Positions 7,071 through 9,615 of a DNA stretch of 9,615 nucleotides are shown piece after piece. Made by a program: the position numbers and the translations under genes. How positions within the stretch are numbered: the stretch's first letter is position 1; each line of letters begins with the position of its first letter. The notes below the pieces were generated by a model. It had not been told where the DNA came from, made no database searches, and worked only from the letters and a program-made list of their open reading frames with translations. This stretch comes from Pseudomonadota bacterium (GTDB lineage Bacteria; Pseudomonadota; Alphaproteobacteria; Sphingomonadales; Sphingomonadaceae), in contig JAFAEG010000037.1 of NCBI GenBank assembly GCA_023424095.1, positions 1 through 9,615 of the forward strand, in the 5' to 3' direction.

Positions 7071-7864
7071 TTCGCTCCCTCGCGCAGCAGCTGCGCGGCG
7101 AAGCTGCTGGCCGGTGCCGCGGCGAAGTCGCGACCACGCAGGCGCTCGTTCCACAGATGGACGGCGATTGTTTCGGGGTGGAGCACGCTGTCCAGCGGCC
7201 GGGCTGAATCGAAGACCCAGTCGGCCTCGGTCCAGGGCATCGGATAGAAGCGAGCGGGGGGCATGGCCCGGCCGGCGATGCCGTGCGCGGCCGCCAGCCA
7301 GGTGAGCGCATTCGGGCCCGCGCTGCCCCAGGGCAGGCGCGACAGGTCGACCCGGCCGGCCACCAGCCGCCTGAGCCTGGCCTGCCAGCGCGCGCGCCAT
7401 GGCAGCCATTGCGGCACCTCCCGTTCGGTAAACAGCGCCCTCAGCGCGGCCAGCACCGGGGAGTCCGCGGGCAGCCTCAGCACGGCCGTGTTGATCACGC
7501 CGCCGCCCTGTTCACCCATGACATGGTCGCCAGGCTCTGCGAGCGGCGCGACGAAATAGAGATCGCAGTCGATCCAGGTGCCCAGGCCGCGGTGCAGCAA
7601 TTCGTAGCGAAAGCGGTTCGCGAACAAGGCCGGGCTGCCGCCGCGATGGCGGATGATCTCGCTTTCCGGCAGGATCGCGGCGGCATCCCGCAACTCGATC
7701 CCGGCCGGAACGCCCGCTGGCGGCGCATAGCAATAGAGAGCGACCTTGTGTCCGTGCGACAGGGCGGAGCGCAGGCAGGCTCGTTCGAGGAAGGACAGGC
7801 TGGGGCCGATCCAGAGCGTCACCAGATCGTCGGCTGGTCGGGCGGCAAGCGGTTGCGCGGGCAT
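7067..7864 (-). CDS. GT32-like glycosyltransferase with DxD motif (capsular sugar-transferase type)
   Basis: The protein is 265 residues from ATG 7864, or 272 from GTG 7885. The numbering below uses the longer form. The core motif is FRYELLHRGLGTWIDCDLYF (92-111), in which a helix leads into a strand ending in the metal-binding Asp106-Cys-Asp108. This is the arrangement seen in GT32 and alpha-1,4-glycosyltransferase (Gb3 synthase-like) proteins. The start LVTLWIGPSLSFLE (21-34), the GPNALTW segment and the late AVHLWNE also fit that group. The family is retaining and uses nucleotide sugars; bacterial members act in capsule or lipopolysaccharide side-chain synthesis. ATG 7864 is preferred because the seven extra residues are not conserved, but neither start has a good ribosome binding site. 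It is the first gene of the operon with the two GT2 enzymes and is divergent from the UbiA gene across about 184 bases. Confidence 0.78.
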   Translation of the reverse strand: MPAQPLAARPADDLVTLWIGPSLSFLERACLRSALSHGHKVALYCYAPPAGVPAGIELRDAAAILPESEIIRHRGGSPALFANRFRYELLHRGLGTWIDCDLYFVAPLAEPGDHVMGEQGGGVINTAVLRLPADSPVLAALRALFTEREVPQWLPWRARWQARLRRLVAGRVDLSRLPWGSAGPNALTWLAAAHGIAGRAMPPARFYPMPWTEADWVFDSARPLDSVLHPETIAVHLWNERLRGRDFAAAPASSFAAQLLREGAK

Positions 7865-8048
7865 CTTTTTCGTCAACGCCCCCACCCCACGTCAGCGTCG
7901 TCCAATACGCTTGCGCGCGGACCACGAACATGATCGATGGCCCGGACGGCGATCGAAGGACTGTTCCATGCTGCCAATCGCGCAGGGCGTAAAGCCCGCG
8001 GCTTCATCGCAAGCGCCCGCCGCCCGTTCCGGGACTGTCGAACTCTAG
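7865..8048. other. Intergenic region between divergent GT32-like and UbiA genes
   Basis: This stretch should hold promoters for both the three-gene glycosyltransferase operon and the UbiA gene. No convincing -35/-10 pair, long inverted repeat, RNA gene or small coding region stood out. The only short ATG-led frame (from 7930, 20 codons) has no ribosome binding site or coding character. Confidence 0.5.
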
Positions 8049-9104
8049 ATGGTGGCCGGCGCAGCTCGCCAGATCGCGCGCCTGCTCGCGCCGAGCCGTG
8101 CGGGCGAATGGTGGGAGCACAAGCTGCTGCCGGTTCTGGCGATCTTCTATGCCACCGCCTGGTATCTCGATCTGCCGCCAGGCGCCTGGTTGCTCGGGGC
8201 GCTGCAATTGCTCGGGGCGATCATTCCCGGCGCAATCTTCGTCAGCGTCATCAACGATCTGACCGATCAGGCCGACGATCTGGCCGCCGGCAAGCCGAAC
8301 CGGATGGCGCGCGCTTCGCCGCTGGCGCGCCTGCTGCTGGTCGCGCTCCCTGTCGGCATCGGCCTCGTCTGGTGTGTGGTCTGGCGCGACCAGCCCGCTT
8401 TGCTGCTGCCCTATCTCGCCGCCTGGCTGGCTTTCACCCTCTATTCGGTGCCGCCGATGCGCCTGAAGCATCGCGGCTGGGCCGGGGCGCTGTGCGACGC
8501 GAGTGGAGCGCATCTGTTGCCGGCGCTGCTCGCGGTGAACATCGCCGCCGCTGCCGCGGACCGGGCTCTTTCCCCGATCTGGTCGATTGCCGTCGGCGCG
8601 ATGGCCTTCGCTTACGGGCTGCGCGGCATCCTGCTTCACCAGCTTGGCGACCGCGACAATGACCGCCTGGCCGGCGCGCGAACGGTCGCGGTGCGGGTGT
8701 CGCCGGGGATATTGGCGGGACTTGTGCGCTGGGCGATCCTTCCCGTCGAGCTCGTGGCGATGGCCATCCTGCTCCCCATGCTCGGCGCGCCGCTGCTCTG
8801 GGCCGCGCTCGGCCTTTATCTGCTTTCCGTCGCGCAGCGCACGTTGATCTGGAAAATGCCGGTGATCCTGATCGTGCCGAAGGCGCGCGCGATCATCTTC
8901 ATGGCCGAATATTATGCGGCCTGGTTTCCGCTGGCCCTGCTTCTGTCACTGGCGCTGCGTGAGCCGGTGGCGGGCCTGCTCGCGGTCGTGCTGCATCTCG
9001 CGATCTTCCCCGTCATCGCCTGGCGGACGGCGAAGGACCTGGCGCGGGTCGAGTGGGTGCAGCTGCGCCTGCTCAGGCCCCGCGCAGCACCCGAGCAAAG
9101 GTAG
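8049..9104 (+). CDS. UbiA-superfamily membrane prenyltransferase
   Basis: This 351-residue polytopic membrane protein carries both aspartate motifs of the UbiA superfamily. The first is NDLTDQADD (69-77, Asn69, Asp70, Asp73, Asp77). The second is LGDRDNDRLAGAR (199-211, Asp201 and Asp205 with Asp203). YSVPPMRLKHRG (132-143) is the family's conserved loop. About nine or ten hydrophobic segments are visible, roughly at 27-42, 48-68, 93-111, 117-134, 152-170, 177-196, 226-244, 246-262, 285-303 and 306-325. UbiA enzymes move a prenyl group from a Mg-bound prenyl diphosphate to an acceptor: quinone or haem precursors, chlorophyllide, glycerol lipids or phosphoribose. The 351-residue length exceeds the usual 280-310 of UbiA and CyoE. 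Start ATG 8049 is firm upstream because TAG (8046-8048) directly precedes it in frame. The ribosome binding site is weak. No quinone or haem genes are nearby, so the acceptor is unassigned. Confidence 0.88.
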   Translation: MVAGAARQIARLLAPSRAGEWWEHKLLPVLAIFYATAWYLDLPPGAWLLGALQLLGAIIPGAIFVSVINDLTDQADDLAAGKPNRMARASPLARLLLVALPVGIGLVWCVVWRDQPALLLPYLAAWLAFTLYSVPPMRLKHRGWAGALCDASGAHLLPALLAVNIAAAAADRALSPIWSIAVGAMAFAYGLRGILLHQLGDRDNDRLAGARTVAVRVSPGILAGLVRWAILPVELVAMAILLPMLGAPLLWAALGLYLLSVAQRTLIWKMPVILIVPKARAIIFMAEYYAAWFPLALLLSLALREPVAGLLAVVLHLAIFPVIAWRTAKDLARVEWVQLRLLRPRAAPEQR

Positions 9105-9140
9105 CGCGTCGCGAGGCGGGGTGATCGGAGCTGGAAAGGA

Positions 9141-9216
9141 TGGTGCCCAGGGACGGGATCGAACCGCCGACACCGTGATTTTCAGTCACGTGCTCTACCA
9201 ACTGAGCTACCTGGGC
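9141..9216 (-). tRNA. tRNA-Phe(GAA)
   Basis: A full 76-base cloverleaf with the encoded CCA can be folded by eye. The acceptor arms GCCCAGG and CCTGGGC (7 bp) pair perfectly. The D arm is GCTC/GAGC, the anticodon stem is CGTGA/TCACG with loop CTGAAAA (anticodon GAA), and the T arm is GGCGG/CCGTC with one G-T pair around TTCGATC. The discriminator is A. It lies 26 bases after yacG on the same strand and may be co-transcribed with it. Its 3' end faces the glycosyltransferase region. Confidence 0.97.
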
Positions 9217-9218
9217 AT

Positions 9219-9234
9219 TCCCGCCGGAGCGGGA
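9219..9234 (-). repeat. Short hairpin between yacG and tRNA-Phe
   Basis: Read on the minus strand, TCCCGC and GCGGGA (6 bp, perfect) enclose the tetraloop TCCG, two bases before the tRNA 5' end. There is no T-run, so it does not look like a terminator. It could mark an RNA processing site that frees the tRNA from a yacG-tRNA transcript. The structure is seen; the function is a guess. Confidence 0.35.
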
Positions 9235-9242
9235 GCGAGCGC

Positions 9243-9452
9243 CTATAGAGAAGGGTCGCGCCTGCTGTCCAGTGTTTCGGCCAGCGTCTCCGGATCGGCC
9301 GGCGGACCGGCGATGCGATAGCCGTCGCCGAGCCAGTTCAACAGGTCGCGATCCCGGCAACCCTGGCTGCAGAATGGCGAAAATTGTTCGGCCGTCGGCT
9401 TGCGACAGAGCGGGCAATTGGCGCGGGAATCAGGTTTGCGGGCGGTGGACAT
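9243..9452 (-). CDS. yacG: DNA gyrase inhibitor / zinc-binding protein YacG
   Basis: The protein is 69 residues from ATG 9452. The YacG zinc site is complete: CPLC (13-16) and CSQGC (28-32), giving C-x2-C, 11 residues, C-x3-C. The conserved RDRDLLNWLGDGYRI block (33-47) follows, and the C-terminal tail is acidic and probably disordered. In Escherichia coli YacG binds the GyrB C-terminal region and inhibits gyrase; the same role is assumed here by family. The frame extends 14 codons further upstream to 9494, but those residues are unlike the family. ATG 9452 already overlaps the preceding RNase gene by 23 bases, as expected for a coupled housekeeping pair. The order RNase, yacG, tRNA-Phe is an ordinary chromosomal arrangement. 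Confidence 0.95.
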   Translation of the reverse strand: MSTARKPDSRANCPLCRKPTAEQFSPFCSQGCRDRDLLNWLGDGYRIAGPPADPETLAETLDSRRDPSL

Positions 9453-9615
9453 GCCCGGCCGATATGGCGAGCGCCGGGTCAGCCCGCAAGGCAATGGCGC
9501 CGCCGCTGAGCCGCTCGAGTTGCGTCTGCCAATCGGGGGTGATGCGGGCGATCACCTCCGGCGCGGCGGTGAGGGTGAGCGGCCCCGGCCCGGCGCGTTC
9601 GGCGCGGCGCAGCAG
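9430..9615 (-). CDS. Ribonuclease E/G family protein, C-terminal 61 residues (5' part beyond window)
   Basis: Only the last 61 residues and the stop (9430-9432) are inside the window; the rest lies beyond the right edge. The visible part has a helix and strand pattern ending in IALRADPALAISAGHVH (residues 41-57 of the fragment). This resembles the C-terminal end of short, Rng-like ribonuclease E/G proteins of alphaproteobacteria. The gene directly before yacG in this group is often an RNase E/G, which supports the call. The catalytic S1 and DNase I-like domains are not in the window, so the name rests on this tail and on context. It could be rne or rng type; no symbol is given. It overlaps the yacG start by 23 bases. 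Confidence 0.65.
   Translation of the reverse strand: MLRRAERAGPGPLTLTAAPEVIARITPDWQTQLERLSGGAIALRADPALAISAGHVHRPQT

Noticed and set aside
6049..7311. The minus-strand frame of the downstream GT2 stays open for a further 421 codons, as if it were a 748-residue protein
   Set aside because: The extension has no domain signature, and the correct GT2 in this stretch is in another frame. The real start is ATG 6048 in the TGATG junction.
7574..7586. GTGCCCAGG-like match to the tRNA-Phe 3' end, considered as an att site
   Set aside because: Only about nine bases match and the site is inside the GT32-like coding region, within chance expectation.
8914..9321. Plus-strand frame of 135 residues with GRDRTADT...YQLSYLG
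   Set aside because: The segment is the reverse-strand translation of tRNA-Phe, and the first half is out of phase within the UbiA gene.
9073..9417. Minus-strand frame of 114 residues containing a QVAQLVEH...GSIPSLGT segment
   Set aside because: This is the well-known artefactual translation of a tRNA gene; here it reads through tRNA-Phe and is also antiphase to yacG.
1..9615. CRISPR array, IS element, phage genes or toxin-antitoxin pair
   Set aside because: No regularly spaced repeats, transposase or integrase motifs, terminal inverted repeats or short toxin-like gene pairs were seen on either strand.

Overview
The window reads as a GC-rich alphaproteobacterial chromosome, most likely Sphingomonadaceae. 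The grounds are the codon bias, the C-terminus of a ribonuclease E/G-type protein with a sphingomonad-like tail, yacG, and a tRNA-Phe(GAA) in the order RNase - yacG - tRNA-Phe. The genus assignment is an inference without a database search. No phage, IS element or CRISPR array was seen.

Layout, left to right. (1) 1-751 (-): a phytanoyl-CoA dioxygenase-like (PhyH) protein, cut by the left edge, with a GTG start. (2) 752-869: a divergent intergenic region with two perfect inverted repeats and a weak promoter-like pair. (3) 870-1760 (+): a PAPS-type sulfotransferase with a TTG start. (4) 3948-1769 (-): a two-gene unit of a GT4 glycosyltransferase and, through an ATGA overlap, an unusual alpha/alpha-toroid protein with a DxDD motif and QW-like repeats, resembling a small class II terpene-cyclase domain. 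(5) 4020-5075 (+): a GT2 glycosyltransferase. (6) 7864-5065 (-): a tightly overlapping three-gene operon of a GT32-like sugar transferase and two tandem paralogous GT2 enzymes. (7) 8049-9104 (+): a UbiA-superfamily membrane prenyltransferase. (8) 9141-9615 (-): the housekeeping edge, with tRNA-Phe, yacG and the 3' end of a ribonuclease E/G gene.

Working together: five glycosyltransferases of three fold classes, a sulfotransferase and a dioxygenase point to synthesis of a decorated surface glycan (exopolysaccharide, capsule or glycolipid). No polymerase, flippase, priming transferase or export gene lies in the window; if this is a polysaccharide locus those must be beyond the left edge or elsewhere. 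The UbiA enzyme and the DxDD toroid protein are not standard parts of such loci. They raise the possibility that an isoprenoid lipid, as carrier or as aglycone, is made or modified here. That is the most interesting unexplained aspect of the window, and it is inference, not shown by the sequence.
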